Part shown: piece by piece, positions 10,991 through 23,730 of the stretch | How positions within the stretch are numbered: the stretch's first letter is position 1 | Layout: each line of letters opens with the position of its first letter | Origin: Conus ventricosus | Taxonomy: Eukaryota; Mollusca; Gastropoda; Neogastropoda; Conidae | DNA: 64,000 nt | NCBI GenBank assembly: GCA_018398815.1 | Contig: CM031622.1 | Coordinates: 17,081,554 to 17,145,553 of the forward strand | Reading direction: 5' to 3' | The notes under the pieces: model-generated | Seen by the model: the letters and a program-made list of their open reading frames with translations, nothing else | The model's database searches: none | What the model was told of the DNA's origin: nothing | Position numbers and translations under genes: made by a program

Positions 10991-12006
10991 ATGAGTGCAT
11001 TCAAATATACTAATGCAAAATATTCTGTTGGGCCGCACTACAATCTTAAAAATATAACAACTGATACTCTTGACATTTCTGTGACTCAGTCTGACCCTTT
11101 CAAGTAAAGGTTAGTACTCCATTAACGAGCTATCTTAACCCTCCTATTAAAAACGACCGCATCCCAAAAGTGTGGTTTAGTCATCCGATGCAGTTTTATC
11201 AGAACCAGTTAAACTTTGCTGTGTTTTGTGCATCAACTGGGTGTGGAGTGTCGTATGCTGATCACTTAAATCATCCTGATCCTTTGGTGAGGTCAGTGTA
11301 CAGATTTCATTTTTATTACACCTTCAGACGTATTTTGACTGAACTGCAAGCTCCATTACCAAATGACAAACCGTTTAATCCATTCAGCAACAGAATAGAC
11401 ATGAAGGCTTTTGAAAGGATCTGTAACGAATTCAATATTAAGGCAAGACAGACTTTAGACAAAAGTGGATCTTAATCATGGTCTAGGCACCCCTTATTTT
11501 TGGGGCGTGCACAGAAAGTATAACTATGACTGGAATCCTCCTTACACATCTTTCTCTTCAGGCACAGCTGTTCACCTCGGGTCCATAGAGCAAGAGCATA
11601 AAACAGCATGGACAACATTTATCTTAGACCTTCTAAGGGCCTAACTAAAGCAGGAATAGAACGAATAAACGACTCTGTTCGTACTTACGTTTGGTGTTTG
11701 CTAGGTTCGCAAGCACAAACGAGATCGAGCATAACTGATCCTTCTACTGGTTTTGATGCACAAAAACAATACTTAGCAAATTTAGAGGACGCCATTAATT
11801 CTACAGTTGATTTACCTTCAAGTATTAAAAGGTACCAAAATGTTTTACAATACGCAAGATCGAAAGTAGACTTTGCTGTTGGCACTGGTTTATACATGCT
11901 GCCTTCTGACCTCAGGCTCCAGATAGGAACAATAATAAACTACAATAATGAAATCCTTGTGGCAGGCAATGAACAGAAAGGTCGGAAAAAACGAAATAAA
12001 TTCTGA
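10991..12006 (+). pseudogene. Conserved Polinton plus-strand protein, copy 1 (probable structural or particle protein)
   Basis: The ATG at 10,991 begins MSAFKYTNAKYSVGPHYNLK, and the frame then breaks. Open pieces at 11,170-11,475 (with WFSHPMQFYQNQLNFAVFCA and YTFRRILTELQAPLP) and 11,608-12,006 (with YLANLEDAINSTVDLP and YARSKVDFAVGTGLYMLP, ending in a Lys/Arg-rich tail RKKRNKF) continue the same protein of about 340 residues. I recognise this as a protein that accompanies capsid and polymerase B genes in invertebrate Polinton-like loci; its exact role is unknown to me. The basic tail may bind nucleic acid. The second copy at 24,269-25,290 is collinear. Confidence 0.6.
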
Positions 12007-12299
12007 GCCAGTAATATTGCAAGCAGTAAACAAACAAGATGACCCCCAAGAATAAGTCATCCAATCCCCGTGGTCAAAAGCCCGAAGACCGTTGAAGAAG
12101 TCAAAAAAAATAATGACCATGAATCTGAAAAGACAGCACTTGTTTTTTGGATTAACTGGCCTAGGATTACGCGGTCCTTTATTTTACTAAAAATTAACTC
12201 ACCGACTATAAGCGAACTAATGCCCAAAATGCTCGCAAAAAGCCAACTACTTTGCTTGCAGAGTAGACAAAAGCCAGCTAACAACACCCCCTAATATAC

Positions 12300-13390
12300 C
12301 GTAAAGAAGTCTAAAATACTTTACTGGCTAATTTTTTAAATAAACCCGCTAGATGATCGAGCTGTTTTTTTACCCATGATTTATCAGGTGAGGATGGAGG
12401 CGATGCGGGAGGCCGTACCTGGGCTTTGGACCACACGCCGCCTGCAATCGCCATCACCATGTACTTATAGACAAATCCTAAGGCCGTTATAAACGCTAAC
12501 TAATTGTGACACCTTGCTCTCTAAACAGTGTTCGGATTACGTTCGGCTAGTGTCGTGTCTTCTCAATAAAAGCTTTGATAGTTTTTCTCTTATTCTATTC
12601 ACTTGAGTTCGCAATTGTTCCTTCGGTTAGTAGACAACACTCTATCTTCTGATCTCTCTCTGTTCCAAGTTCTTTTAGGTCTTTGGGTTATTCTTTACTT
12701 TTAATATCATGCCCATAAGTTGCGTCATCAGCCTCAACGAGTTTTTTCTTTTTCTCCTCTTTTTATATGCTCATCTAGTTCATCCCAGTTTTTTGCTAAA
12801 TTGTTTGTTAATTCTCCTTCTGATGCTTCTCAAAGGCATGATCAAGGGCCGCTATTTCTCGCATAGGCAATGGGAATCATTAATTGTTTTTAATGCTTTA
12901 CTTCGAAAAAGTTTTCTGCTTCTATAATTCGTCTGCTGTTTGACTTAAATCATAAGTTCCATGTTTTTGTTTTGGTTAGCTGTTTGGAAGATCTTGCGTG
13001 TGTTTTGAAGTTTAGCAACTGCTCCTCTATCTAATTTTGGTTTAGCAATGCCCAAGGCGATTTTGTACGCTCGCAGGAGTCTGTCTAATTGAACCCACGG
13101 CTAAAAATCCTGTAATGGGTCTCGTTTAGTTGTAAGCTGAACGCTTGTCCTTGGTCGCTTCTTACAAAACATATGGCCACCATCATCTCTTCACAATCAT
13201 TAGGGTCCAAAACTTGGGAGTTCAAAGGCCTAAATTTGGGTACAATGATCTAACATGACTTTCTGTTAATTCACGCCGGCATGAGAGCTCTGAGCGATGC
13301 TGTGTACATTTCACTCACTGTCGTCTCCAGGATCAGGACACATATTCTTCATCTTCTCGGTGCCTTCCATGTTCTTTAAAAATTACTTTT
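12300..13390 (-). pseudogene. Probable coiled-coil Polinton protein, copy 1
   Basis: Minus-strand translation is frame-broken but rich in Gln, Glu, Lys and Leu; in the element 2 copy the piece at 26,297-26,109 starts MLKLQNTLQTQQQNLKCQ. The C-terminal part (about 12,540-12,310) has an Ala/Gly/Val-rich stretch followed by Pro-rich residues, resembling a membrane-active or capsid-interior segment. It converges with the conserved protein gene to its left and lies head to head with the capsid gene to its right (ATG near 13,410). No family is assigned. A minor capsid protein is one possibility, based on location only. Confidence 0.35.
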
Positions 13391-13404
13391 TATTTTTGTT
13401 TTAT

Positions 13405-14650
13405 AAAAAATGTCACAATGCATATGGTTCAATTCGTGACCCCGCATAGAAGATTGAAAGAGCCCTTTGGCGTGAGGGAAATAAGCGGAATATTACTTTC
13501 CAAATAATCCATTACTATTGATTCGGATCAAATTCATACTGTCCAATTTCCAACCTAGGAGCCGGAGAAGAGATTGTGCCAGGCTCTGCGCGTCTTACAT
13601 TCAAATCAACTCGCTTCAACAACAAAGACCCAACAGGACAGTTGTACAGGAATTTGGGCGGGCCAATCGTTAAGAAAATTTCTATTAAAACTTTGAGGGG
13701 CGAAAGAAATATTTTCTTTACATAATGCAGATCATATTTTGAACCTATTCATGATCTATGGCTAACCGGGACCGAACGGGCTTGATCGTGCAATTCAAGG
13801 CATCGAAAATGAAAGAAGCACTAAAACATAGAATAGGCCTGAAGAATGCTAAAACGTCAAAAGGTTTTGTAGCCGTAATTATGCGTATGGAAATCGCTTT
13901 TTCATACCCCTAGATTTTGAGTTGTTTTAAAAGCGCATTCCCCTAACTTTCACGGAGCATTAAAAGACAGATTGTCATATGAACTCACTTTTCAATGACT
14001 ACAAATATTTATTATATCTACAAACAAGACCGAAGCGAAAGTACAGCATTTTTTCTGAACATCTCGTTAGAGTGTGACATCGTTAGAACCCTAACTTAGC
14101 GAGGTTGATCGAGCAACAATATCAGTCAAAATTAGCAATAAATTACGAAAGAGTGATTTTTCATTCTAAATACTCCTAAAAGCATGGCAGACAACTATAT
14201 GGAATTTTTAGTTAATAGTGCCGCAGCAAGATCGCTTAAAGGTATTTTATTTGCTGTGTGAAAAAGACGAACCATTCAAAAGACAACTGAAAATTTTGTT
14301 TAATATCCCAAAATAACGAAAGTCAATGTACAATTGAGGGTAGTCCTAACCAAATCTACGCTAAGCCGGGCTTAAACCTTATCAGCATTTTGATGAAAAT
14401 AAGAAAACTGTTTGGAGGTGGGAGTGTAGAAATCCAACAGTTGACCCTTGTGTCAAAAGATCTACATCTTCACAGTGTTTAGACTTGAATCATTATTTTA
14501 ACCACGAAATCGGTTTTATGGCATACCTAAGGACAACGGAGATAATCAGTTACATGAAGCAGGGAGAACTGTTAGAGACATAATAAACATCAAATTGATA
14601 AAGAAAAAAAGAGGCCGATAAACACTTAACTGTATTTGTTTTTTTAATAT
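13405..14650 (+). pseudogene. Polinton/adintovirus-type major capsid protein, copy 1 (frame-broken)
   Basis: Joining the alternating frames in thought gives a protein of about 410 residues with the layout of a double-jelly-roll major capsid protein. Near 13,580 it has a VPGSARLTF-like start of the first conserved block, then NLGG(P)IVKKI, later DRLSYELTF at about 13,970, then IVRN, and finally the LHLHS, YGLW and LRTT block near 14,470-14,540 with a RDIINI segment at 14,575. These are hallmark positions of Polinton capsids. The protein would form the icosahedral shell. About a dozen frame breaks occur, and copy 2 at 26,716-27,930 breaks at different places, so the underlying gene may be less damaged than it looks. 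Confidence 0.7.
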
Positions 14651-14724
14651 ATGATGCGCCGCCATGAATATTCAAGATAACGAAAATTAACAGAATTACA
14701 ATACTAAATTATTTTTATTTTTAA

Positions 14725-15470
14725 AAACGCATGTCTTCAGGCTTAACCAATACGCCTACTGCCACCAAGGTCGCCAAAACGAAAGGATAGTGAAAACCCC
14801 TAACATAAAAAAACTTCAATTAACTCAACATTACACAAATCAAACAAAAACCTAGAGCAGGACCTTTCAAAATACAGCAAAACCAACACGAAGGTATTCT
14901 GCTGCCTTTAATGCTGTAAACATATGTTAATACTGAACATCAAACTAAAGTCTCTATCACAAACAAGTGTAGGCCGTCTTTGCAACACAGGCGTAGGTCA
15001 CCCGCAGCTTTACCTCTAGGCGGTTTGTCTTTAAGCTCTTGGCCTGTAGTTCATTAGCTTAAGTGCTGCTGGTAAAAAAATTAAAAACTAAAACTCCAAA
15101 AGCACACAGCCTATGGATCATTGAATAACAGCTAAACTTAGTTTCGTTCAAACTGACAATAAAATAAAGCTACTATTACTCAAACATCGCGGATGAGAAT
15201 TTAGTCGTTAACAGACAGCCCGATTTCGATTACTATAAAAGACAAAAAGTTTGATCTTCAAAAAAAGGCAAGGGCAAGTTTTCTCAACAGCCTGACACTC
15301 GAGCAGATAAAAAAGGGAATGTTTTAAAAAAGTAAACGAGACATTAAACTCTGGTGCTAAACAGCTCACATTAAAAACATTAAAGGGCGTTTATAAACGT
15401 TAGTTTTATGAGTCCAAGCACAAAAAACGACGCGTTGATATTGATTCTGATTAAAAGTATTTTTTTTAAA
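14725..15470 (+). pseudogene. Small conserved Polinton protein with membrane-like segment, copy 1
   Basis: Between the capsid and polymerase genes, frame-broken plus-strand text starts at an ATG near 14,731. It continues with a hydrophobic Ala/Leu/Val/Gly-rich middle (about 14,990-15,070), a KKIKK basic patch and a C-terminal part with helix-forming residues. In copy 2 the matching text includes SNITDEEF, an acidic helix start. Basic patch plus hydrophobic segment suggests a membrane-associated or particle-lumen protein of about 240 residues. I have no firm family name. Confidence 0.4.
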
Positions 15471-15522
15471 ATTTAAATAAATATTGTGAGTTAAAAAAAG
15501 ACCAACTCAACTTGTAAGATAC

Positions 15523-18500
15523 TATGAAGGACCGGCCGAATTGTTTGCAGAAAGCTTTAGGAAGAGCGTTTGTCAAAGCTTTAAATGATATTGATCTACG
15601 CAAGATGTCGATATATCCTCTGCAAACGTACACAGGCAAGTGTTGTTCATGCTTTTTCTCAAGTTCGCAGGTAAACTAACAATAACACCGCCATTTAAGT
15701 AATGATTAGCGGTTTTAATCGACTTATAACAATAAATGAAAAAATCTAGAAGTCTGGGTCTCGACTCAACAACAGGTATTCTTTTCCTCATAAGGACTAA
15801 CCCTGTTGGGCAGACCAACTTCTTTGCACAGTTTGATGCGGGCCGCTGAAGATGCCATACAAATGAGAGGCTCTGGTTGGGCAGAGGGCTAAGTCTTAGA
15901 GATCAGATTAAAACAGTCTAAGTATGAGCCGATTGTAGGCAAGGCTTAAATTCCGCTGCCCCCAGCATTAGTCAGCAAAATAAGAGCAGTTCTAAACCAA
16001 AAGAATTCAACAACAAATGTTTTTATGGTGTGTGTTCCTTGCAAGGCTGCATCACGCTCCGCAAAAAACGCAGAGAGAGTGTCTAACTATGATCCTTACA
16101 GCAATGATCTTACTTGATGCGGAATATCCTTTGCAGTTAGCGTGGGGACAAAATTGATCAGTTTGAAGAGCAAAACAAACCATTAACTGTTAATATCTAC
16201 ACATGGGATGAGGAAACAAATCTCTGCCTATTAAGTGTCTAAAAAACAGCCCAACAATAGGGGATCCAGACAAAAATCATGTTGAATTATACTGAATGTT
16301 TTCGCCAGCAGGCCTCCCCCATTACACATTATACGAACAATGAGTAATTATTGCGCATACTTCAAAGCAAAAAAATAAACAAGAATTCTGTTGAAAATGT
16401 TTTAACAAGACTTCCATCCTGTTCAAGCCGCGAGTGAACATATAAAACGATTGTATCAGCCCAGTTGACTGTAATACAGAACTAATTACGCCCCCCACCC
16501 GGATCTAAAGTTAGTTTTTAAGAACGGGAAACAGCTGCAAACAGTCCATACATTGTTTACGCAGACTTCGAATCGCTTTATTTGTTCCTATATGAAGGCC
16601 CCGACGCCACAGAACTTCCTAAAAACAGCCTTTGCTGAGTAATTCATCAGATTGCTCATTTGCTTTTGTTATTGTCCAGGTCCGGAGGGTGCTCATTCAA
16701 AACCAGAATTATATAGAGACCAATGGCTGCAAAACTTCTTAGAACGCATGAGCAATTGCGTAAAACGCCTTTTCTAATAATCTAAACTTATCGCAATCAT
16801 AATGACGCCTGTAGACCAACAACATTAGGACACAGCCACACATTGTTGGATTTGCGTTTAGAACTAATGTCAACAGCGAGGCAAGCCATTCCGACAGTAA
16901 GAGACTCATGAGCCCATTAAGCGGAAAGTTCAGAGGAGCAGCACACAGTAAATGCAATCTTCAACTAAAGTATGAATCCTAAGACAGGAAGCTGCCCATC
17001 TGTTTCATAACTTTTGTGCGAGATTACGACTCTCAATCTATAATGAAAAGCAGTAACCAGCGTCTTTAGGGTAAAATGCATTGCACAGTCATGCAGAAAA
17101 GTACTGTGTTCACTTTAAATAACATGTTCTTCTCTAACGACTCTAAATGCACACATGATGGGATCATAGAGTCACGGCTATGTCCTCAAGTCCTGCCCAA
17201 TAACGGAAGAATAATTTGATCCAACTCCTTGTTAAAAGGGCGTTTACCCTTATGAATACATGAACATTGGGGAAGGTTTGATGAAGACAAACTTCCTCCT
17301 AAAGGCGCCGTTCTTTTCCTAGGTCTCAGAGGAAAAAAGGACACAGTGATTCTGATCCACCATCATGCTCAGATGCGTGGCAGAAGTTAGATTGTAAAAC
17401 GATGAGCTAATCATGATGCATACTGTGATGGCTGATGTATGTTGTTGCGACGTCTTTGAAATTATAGAAAGACCGCATGAAACATGTAGAGCCTGGATCC
17501 TGCGCATACATTTCTGCACCCGGGATAATGGGACGCTTTCTTTATTTACTGGAGTACAGATTGATTTATTGTCAGATTTACCCAATGGGCTTCAGATTGA
17601 TTGACAACGGATTGGTGGAGGAATTAGTAGTGGCGTCGCAAACATTACTGTAAAGCAAACAAACAATACTTTGACACTATGATCCAATAAAAGGTCTAAC
17701 CGATCTCATGTATTTAGATGCAAACAATCTGTAATGGTTGGGCTATGGCTCAATCGCCTTCCATTACGTAACTTTAAAGATTAGCACAGACGGCGGTACG
17801 AAATAATATTCCAAAAGGCATTTTAAAGTGGTTTGAACCATATTAAACCCCGCTCAACAGCGTGGTTCAGTCTAGAAGTTGACTTATGAATATCTCATTG
17901 AAACTCCATGACCTACATAATGACAACCCATTCGCAGCAGAATGTCAAAGATGAATCCAAGAGAGCCCGCCTAAAATTGTGCCTAATCTTCGAGACAAAA
18001 CAATTTATGTGTTTTTCTTAACAGACGTCTACAATTTTATTTAAGACATGTTAGAAGTTGAGAGCAGTTCATCGTATAGATTCTTTTGGATCAAGAACAG
18101 TTCATGTAACCATACATCATGAAGAACACAAATCTCAGAACTAAATCCACAGATGCTTCAAAAAGACTTTTTCAAGCTGAAGAACAACAGCTGTTTCGGA
18201 AAGACTATGGAGAATCCACACAAGCGTAAAGATGTCAGATTGGTCACCAGAGAGAACGAGGCAATTAAGCAAACGTTCAAAAAGCAAATTAATCAGGACT
18301 TAGAAGATTTCATATCAGCTTTTTGGGCTAATGATGAAAAAAAAAAAAAAGTCAAATTGAACAAACCTGTATTTATCGGGTTTTACGTTTTAGATTACTC
18401 AAAGCTTTTGATGTTAGAATTTTCTTTTATTGACTAGTTAAACCCTCGTATCCAGAGTCCAAGTTCTTTACACGATACAGATAGTTTGTTAAAGATATCC

Positions 18501-18950
18501 CTACTGAAGACATCTATAAAGACATGGCAATAGAAGGAGCTAAAGCCGGGCATCAGATGGTATTGATACATCTGATTACCTCTAAAAGATTCACCTTTGC
18601 ACTCAACCGTTAACAAAAATTTTAGGAAAGATAAGGACGAATTATCGGAGGGGTGATTAAGGAGTTTGTTGGGTAAGGTCGAAAATGTACAGTCTTTCAA
18701 GCCAGGAGAAAACCACAAAAAAGCAAAGGGAATATTCACGCAGTGTTGTGCAGTCATAATCTCGCATGACAACAACAAAGAACATTGTTTCAATAAACAT
18801 AGTTTTTATCATGACAAACGTAAAAACTACGATCTAATCTACATGAGATCTACAAAAACTGTTTTAACAAAGAAGTCATAGATAGAGACAAACACAAAAC
18901 CGAGTTTGTAATCCAGAGTTTTCATATGCAATTGGGATTGGGCACGGAGA
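15523..18950 (+). pseudogene. Polinton DNA polymerase B (protein-primed type), copy 1
   Basis: This family B DNA polymerase, which in Polintons replicates the element from its ends, is frame-broken but shows its motifs in order. The 3'-5' exonuclease site YIVYADFES lies at 16,549-16,575, and the zinc-binding CWICG-type block is blurred near 16,850. Palm motif A, DANNL(Y) followed by WAM, is at 17,717-17,750. Motif B is intact inside the clean frame 18,153-18,437 as NNSCFGKTMEN. Motif C (YTDTDS type) is near 18,468-18,490 and broken by one indel; after it PTEDIYKDMAI is readable. The N-terminal zone before 16,000 matches copy 2's LEIRL and ATIPLPQ block. The length of about 1,130 codons is normal for Polintons. 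It converges on the integrase. Confidence 0.8.
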
Positions 18951-19329
18951 TCAGCATAATTCACATACTTCCACAAGTTTTTGTTATAAACCCATTTATG
19001 TCATTTTTTTTCCTCAAATTTTGTTAAAATCAATCATATATTATCCAATTCACCCCAAATTTTTTTTCTTTTTGCTTGATGTGCCAATTTTTTTTATTAT
19101 TTAAATATTCTTTTCCCCATATTTGAAAAACAAAATCGGGATTTTGGGCTTGGGATCGGATGTTTGCATGTGCCGATAAATCCCGTAAATGTTTCCCTTA
19201 ATAAAGAACTCGTCTATGTTTCCCCGTATCAATTCCCCGGCTCTTCCCTTATCTTCTTTTTCGTTCTGGCTTCCTTCTGAGTTTCCCTTTTTTAAATTAA
19301 ATTATTTGTAAAAAAAAATTTTTGAAAGG

Positions 19330-20600
19330 GCGTACTTGGGGGATTATCTGATTCTTCCTTCACAAAAGATTTTTGAGGAGCGGGTTTTTTGTTTTCAGTT
19401 TCTCGTAAAAATACACGGGGGGATTCTTTTTACAATTCTTTTATTTCATATGGTCAACACTCCAAAGGATTGTTGCCTGATGCGGTGCCCCCTTCTGTTT
19501 CCCCCCGGTAAAAAAAGGTACCTTACTTTTAAACCCAAACGGAAATAGTTTGTTTATGAACTAGTCTTCGCAACATTTATTGTTTTTTTTTGATTGTTTG
19601 ACTGGTTTTAACCTTTAAATTCTTTTATTCTTTGCGCCCTTTTCATTTTCAAACCCCCCTTTTTTTTTCGAAAATTTTAAACCCACTCTCTGATTCGGTA
19701 AAAAAAGTTTTTCAGATAACTGTTTTTTAAAAAGTTTTCGACTAAACCCGTGATCGGAAATCCTGGAATCCCCTTTTTTAAAAGGGTAACTCTAGTTTTT
19801 AACAAAAATTGTTCCTTGCCTTTTAAATTCTTTTCCATCTCGACTAAAACAGCGAGGATATTGGGGGCTCTTTGAATTTTTTGTTGTAGGAAACAGCAAC
19901 AGCAAACCTCTTTTTTTTATGGTTCTGCACTTTGTATCTTGAACTATGTCAAGATGTGAGCGCGTACTTAATCTTTTTCGCTAATGTATCATGGGTAAAT
20001 ATGAAGTCCATTTGAGGGTGTGTTCGTATTGTATTCCAAGTTGGCCCTCTGTATTCTCTGGTGCAGTTAAATAAATTTGCCAAATCGTTTGTTTAGATAA
20101 CCATTTCTTGCTTTTGTTCACTGACCCCCCGCCGTTGGGCTTAGCTTTTTATTGCGGTTTCCCCTTTCCAATACCCTTTAGGCGAAAAATTTTTTGTTCA
20201 TTTTTTTCAGCCAATATTATCGAACAAAATACACGAGGGTCAGCCAAAACGAAAACACGTTTTTTGCTTTTTTTTTTTTGATGGTTGAAAAAGTCACTAA
20301 ATTTTTGGTGGGGGCATGTCTCGATTGGGTTTTGCCTGTTACAAGAAAATATCTTTTATCCCGGGGTAAACGTCTTTAAAGTTAGCTCATGTCCCTGTTT
20401 TTTTAGTTTTTTATTAAAAAAAATCTAACTGCTAATTCTCTGCTTTTCATGGGAAGTTTTTGTGCAGCTGCTATTGCCCATTTCTTTATGTCTTTTTCTC
20501 TCGCCGCACCCCGGGTTTTTACAAAGCGAAATTACTTCCGCTAAAAGAAAAGGCATTAACCACTGCCCCCTATCATCATTCGATGAACCCCATTTTTTAA
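19330..20600 (-). pseudogene. Polinton integrase (RVE family), copy 1
   Basis: The minus strand is collinear with the better preserved copy at 32,620-34,000 and is read through it. The segment at about 19,860-19,825 corresponds to the V-D-D-G-K-E-F-type catalytic core block, and 19,430-19,335 to the C-terminal chromodomain-like region. Homopolymer expansion makes direct translation here nearly unreadable. RVE integrases insert the linear element and make 6-bp target duplications in Polintons. It lies tail to tail with polymerase B, with about 380 bp of AT-rich sequence between. Confidence 0.55.
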
Positions 20601-20857
20601 GTATTTTTTTTACATATTGATACTGTCGGAATTATTCCTTGCTTAACAAAAAAATCTTCGTAGCAAACAACTGCAAGAAGCAATTAGCTTTGCTGAATCC
20701 TCAAGTCAGTTTCCCAAAGACACCGGTTTTATTTTTAACGGCTTTTCCCAAAGCATTGTTTTTATCCTTACTTAGCCCCAATAACAGCAAATGGTTTCAA
20801 GATTTACATTTTTTGGCGTCATTTTTAAAAAATAAAATAATATAATTAAAAAAAAAA

Positions 20858-21280
20858 CATGAAACCGATTGACCTACTACAGCTACAGGCACCTAACCTT
20901 CCTGAATTACAAATAAACAATTTTGATGACCAAGCTATTATGCCAAAAAAAAAAAAGACTGTATTCTTTGGCCCCGCAGGGGGAAAACAAAACATTTCCC
21001 TCGAAATAAATTCAGCATAGAACGATTCAAAGAGTCCCAAAACATTGTAAATATCAAAAAGGGGTATAAGCCAACTGGGATCAGAAGGGAAAAAAAATGT
21101 GGGCAAAGGGTTTTGTTTTTGTCAAAAAAGAAAGTAAATTTGCGCCTATTGTTTCTGAACAAATTTTATGTATGTTTTTAAAGAAGGCCCAGTTTTCAAA
21201 TCAAGAGCTTAGGTGTGATCATTTTACAGATTTGGAAATTACGTCGCCATTAAATCGGGGTTTAATTTACTTTTAAAAAA
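20858..21280 (+). pseudogene. Conserved Polinton protein of unknown function, copy 1
   Basis: The ATG at 20,859 opens a frame reading MKPIDLLQLQAPNLPELQIN, followed after one break by a KKK and FFG block, then a His/Tyr/Arg-rich segment and a long helical part up to about 21,200. The matching copies lie at 34,293-34,740 and about 43,700-44,080, so three copies support a real gene. A glycine-lysine stretch near 20,970 superficially resembles a nucleotide-binding loop, but the three copies disagree there. Function is unknown. Confidence 0.45.
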
Positions 21281-21489
21281 TTAGATTTTTTTTCCCCCTT
21301 CAAATACCAGCCAAAATCAGCGGTCAAAAACATTAAACCAGGTGGAAAATACAAGAAAAAAAGCTTCCGGCACGGCGCAGGAAAAAGTTTAGCAAGTGGA
21401 ACAAAACAAAAAAAATTACAGTTTCGTCACAGTTTTATCACCGCAATCGGGGGATAATTATTTTAATCATATAATTTTTTTTCCCTTAA

Positions 21490-21840
21490 AAATGACCGGC
21501 CAAAAATCAGCAGAATAAAAACATGGAACCGGGGGAGAAAGTGACCATAAAAAAGCCTGGGCGTTTGCAGCGGGAAAAAAAATTAGCAAGGGGGAACAAA
21601 CAAAAAAAATTTAAAAACCAAGCCCTAAAAAAAAAAGTGCCGAGCCGCGCCAGTTGTTTTCAAAACGCCCCTATAAAAACACCAAACAAGTTGATTCAAA
21701 TCTACAACAAAAGGGGTGCCTAAACCGCCAAAGTCTTTATATTTTCTTAAAACAATTGTCATTTTTGGCGGCTTGCTGTTGGGGGGGGGTTTTTTTTCGG
21801 GGATAAAAAATTAAACAAAGACAAAAAAAACCAAAGCCCC
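21490..21840 (+). pseudogene. Small Polinton protein with one membrane segment, copy 1
   Basis: The plus-strand frame 21,523-21,723 starts MEPGEKVTIKK and is basic, with an AGKS-like Gln/Lys-rich middle, ending at a frame break. The hydrophobic glycine-rich segment that should follow is encoded at about 21,735-21,800 (compare 35,236-35,320 in copy 2, where the frame is intact). The product is probably a single-pass membrane protein of 80-110 residues. It is the last gene before the subterminal repeats. Confidence 0.45.
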
Positions 21841-21989
21841 AAACAAACTCAACCACTAAATACAGAAGCCAAAAAAAAAAAAGTATGCCGAACCGCCAAC
21901 AACAAAAATTTATTTTTTACCATTTAAAATGGGAATATACTTTTTGACTTAAAAAAATTATAAGTTGATTGACTAAAAATTTGGGTTTT

Positions 21990-22200
21990 ACTTAGGGATG
22001 CTAATTCAAACTTGAGGTACTTAAGTTAAGAACTTGAGGGGCTTAACAAGAACTTATTAAGAACTTTGGGGGGCTTAAGTAAGAACTTTTGGGGGGACTT
22101 GTTAAAACTTAATTAAGAACTTGGGTACTTGGGTGTTGATTAAAAACTTAAATTTGGACTTGGGGGGACTTTATTTGAAAATTTAATTTAAGGGCTTGGG
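21990..22200. repeat. Directional AAGAACTT-type subterminal repeats, element 1
   Basis: Repeated units of the form (T)TAAG(T)AAGAACTTG(A)GGGGC run for about 200 bp, as in element 2 at 35,430-35,720. Units are 15-25 bp and imperfect. They lie between the last gene and a G-rich tract. Confidence 0.75.
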
Positions 22201-23654
22201 TGATTATGGCATATCTGGGTCACACACAGAAAACATTCCACAATAGAAAGGGATGGGGGTGGGGGAAAGTGGGGGTTGAAGAAACGGGGGGGTTTGGGCC
22301 TCCCCAACGAAATTTTTCAAAGCAGGGCCCCCAAAAATGCATTTCAAAGCTTGATTTAATAAAAAAGACAGTTTAAAAAAAGTCACTCTTGCAGGGCGTC
22401 GAAAAAAGGTAAGATAACACAAAAACTTATTTCATTATATACAAAACATGCGCAGGGGTGAAATGCTATCGATCATGCATGACGTTTTATATTTAAATCA
22501 GCTACTACAGTTCAAAACTTTCCCGTAGGGAAACCCGGGTTTATTTTTGAATCACGCAGCAGCAATTTTTAAATTTGGGAAATCGATCCAACCCCATCGC
22601 AACTCGCGCACCAACGCACGTGGGGTGGGGGGGAGGGTGGGGGGGGGGTGAGCTGGTGAAGGGGGGGGACAAAGGTTGACCTTTTGAGCCTACAGGCAGT
22701 TCGCGACCTACCCGTGTTCAAGCAAAGACAGTTTTGCAGTTTCGCTGGTTTACTCTTGCGATGATTGCTGTCATGTCGGGGAAACCCTTGATTGAGGTCA
22801 GGCGGTTTCGCGCTTGGGTTTTAAAGCCAAAATTGGCCTTCGCCCGGGTTTTGGAGTGGGCCCAAAAAACGTTTCCTTTCACGACTCCAGCTTTTTTAAT
22901 AAAAAACGCCCTTTTTTTAAAATGGAATCATTTCTTCAAAATTAAAAACTTTCAAAGTTAACAAAATCTCTTTGAAAATATCCGCTAATCTCTGTCTTTA
23001 ATCAAAAAACTTTTAGGCGCTTGTTAGTTTTCTAAAAGGGTTTTCCCCCCCTCAACCTTCCAAAAAGCAATACTTCTCTTTAGCGGAAATAAAGAAGGGC
23101 CCGCCGATTTTTCTTTTTTTAATACCCGTCATACCTTGTAATAAAAACACATTCATCATACAAGAAGTGTTCCTTGGAAAAAAAACAGATTTCTGCATTT
23201 AAAGCCCTAGCTAAATGAGAGGCAGTGTTTTGGGGGGGGTTGGTTTAAAATCGTCATGTCCGGGGCACGTGGGATTTCCCCTTGCCAAAAAATAAGACCC
23301 CCAACCCAAATTAAGTAAATCGGGTTTCGCCTAATAAAGGCCCCTGATTTCCATGTCTGTGCGTACCAACTGTTGCTCTGTCCTGGAATATGAAAAGGGA
23401 AAATGGGGGCCCCCAAACCCAATTGCTGGTTTGCGTCGTACTGGGGGTTATCCGGCTAGTCTTACCCACCCCCCCATTCATAGTGTTTTGTCTTCTGTCT
23501 ACGACTTCGTTTTTTAAATTTTTTCATGCAAAGGGTAAGTGGGGGTTTTCAAAGACTTTAAAGAAAATTTAAAAACGAACTCTTTGTGAATGTCTGCGTG
23601 AAAATTTATGTTATTTAAAAAAATCAGGAAAACGAGGGTTAACAAAAAAATAAA
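22201..23654. other. Right-end non-coding region of Polinton element 1
   Basis: No gene is recognised. Positions 22,201-22,615 have no counterpart in element 2, where the repeats pass almost directly into the G-rich tract, so this is an insertion or a deletion in the other copy. A G-rich tract follows at 22,618-22,672. The rest aligns loosely with 36,300-37,300, for example CAAAAAGCAATACTTCT against AGAAAAGCAATGCTTCT. Confidence 0.45.
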
Positions 23655-23730
23655 AACTGAAAAGTTTAGTAAATTTTATTGAAAACGGACAAACCACCAG
23701 TAGTTTGTTTGTTTTGTAGGGGTTTTCTTG
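23655..23730 (-). repeat. Inner part of right TIR, element 1 (truncated)
   Basis: CTGAAAAGTTTAGTAAATTT and the following GAAAACGGACAAACC with TAGTTTGTTTGTTTTG align with 37,307-37,372 of the complete right TIR and, inverted, with 8,700-8,768. The outer part, including the terminal palindrome, is missing. Confidence 0.75.

Noticed and set aside
20960..21010. Possible Walker A loop (packaging ATPase) in the small right-end Polinton protein
   Set aside because: The three copies disagree at the glycine-lysine stretch, no Walker B follows, and the protein is too short for a packaging ATPase.
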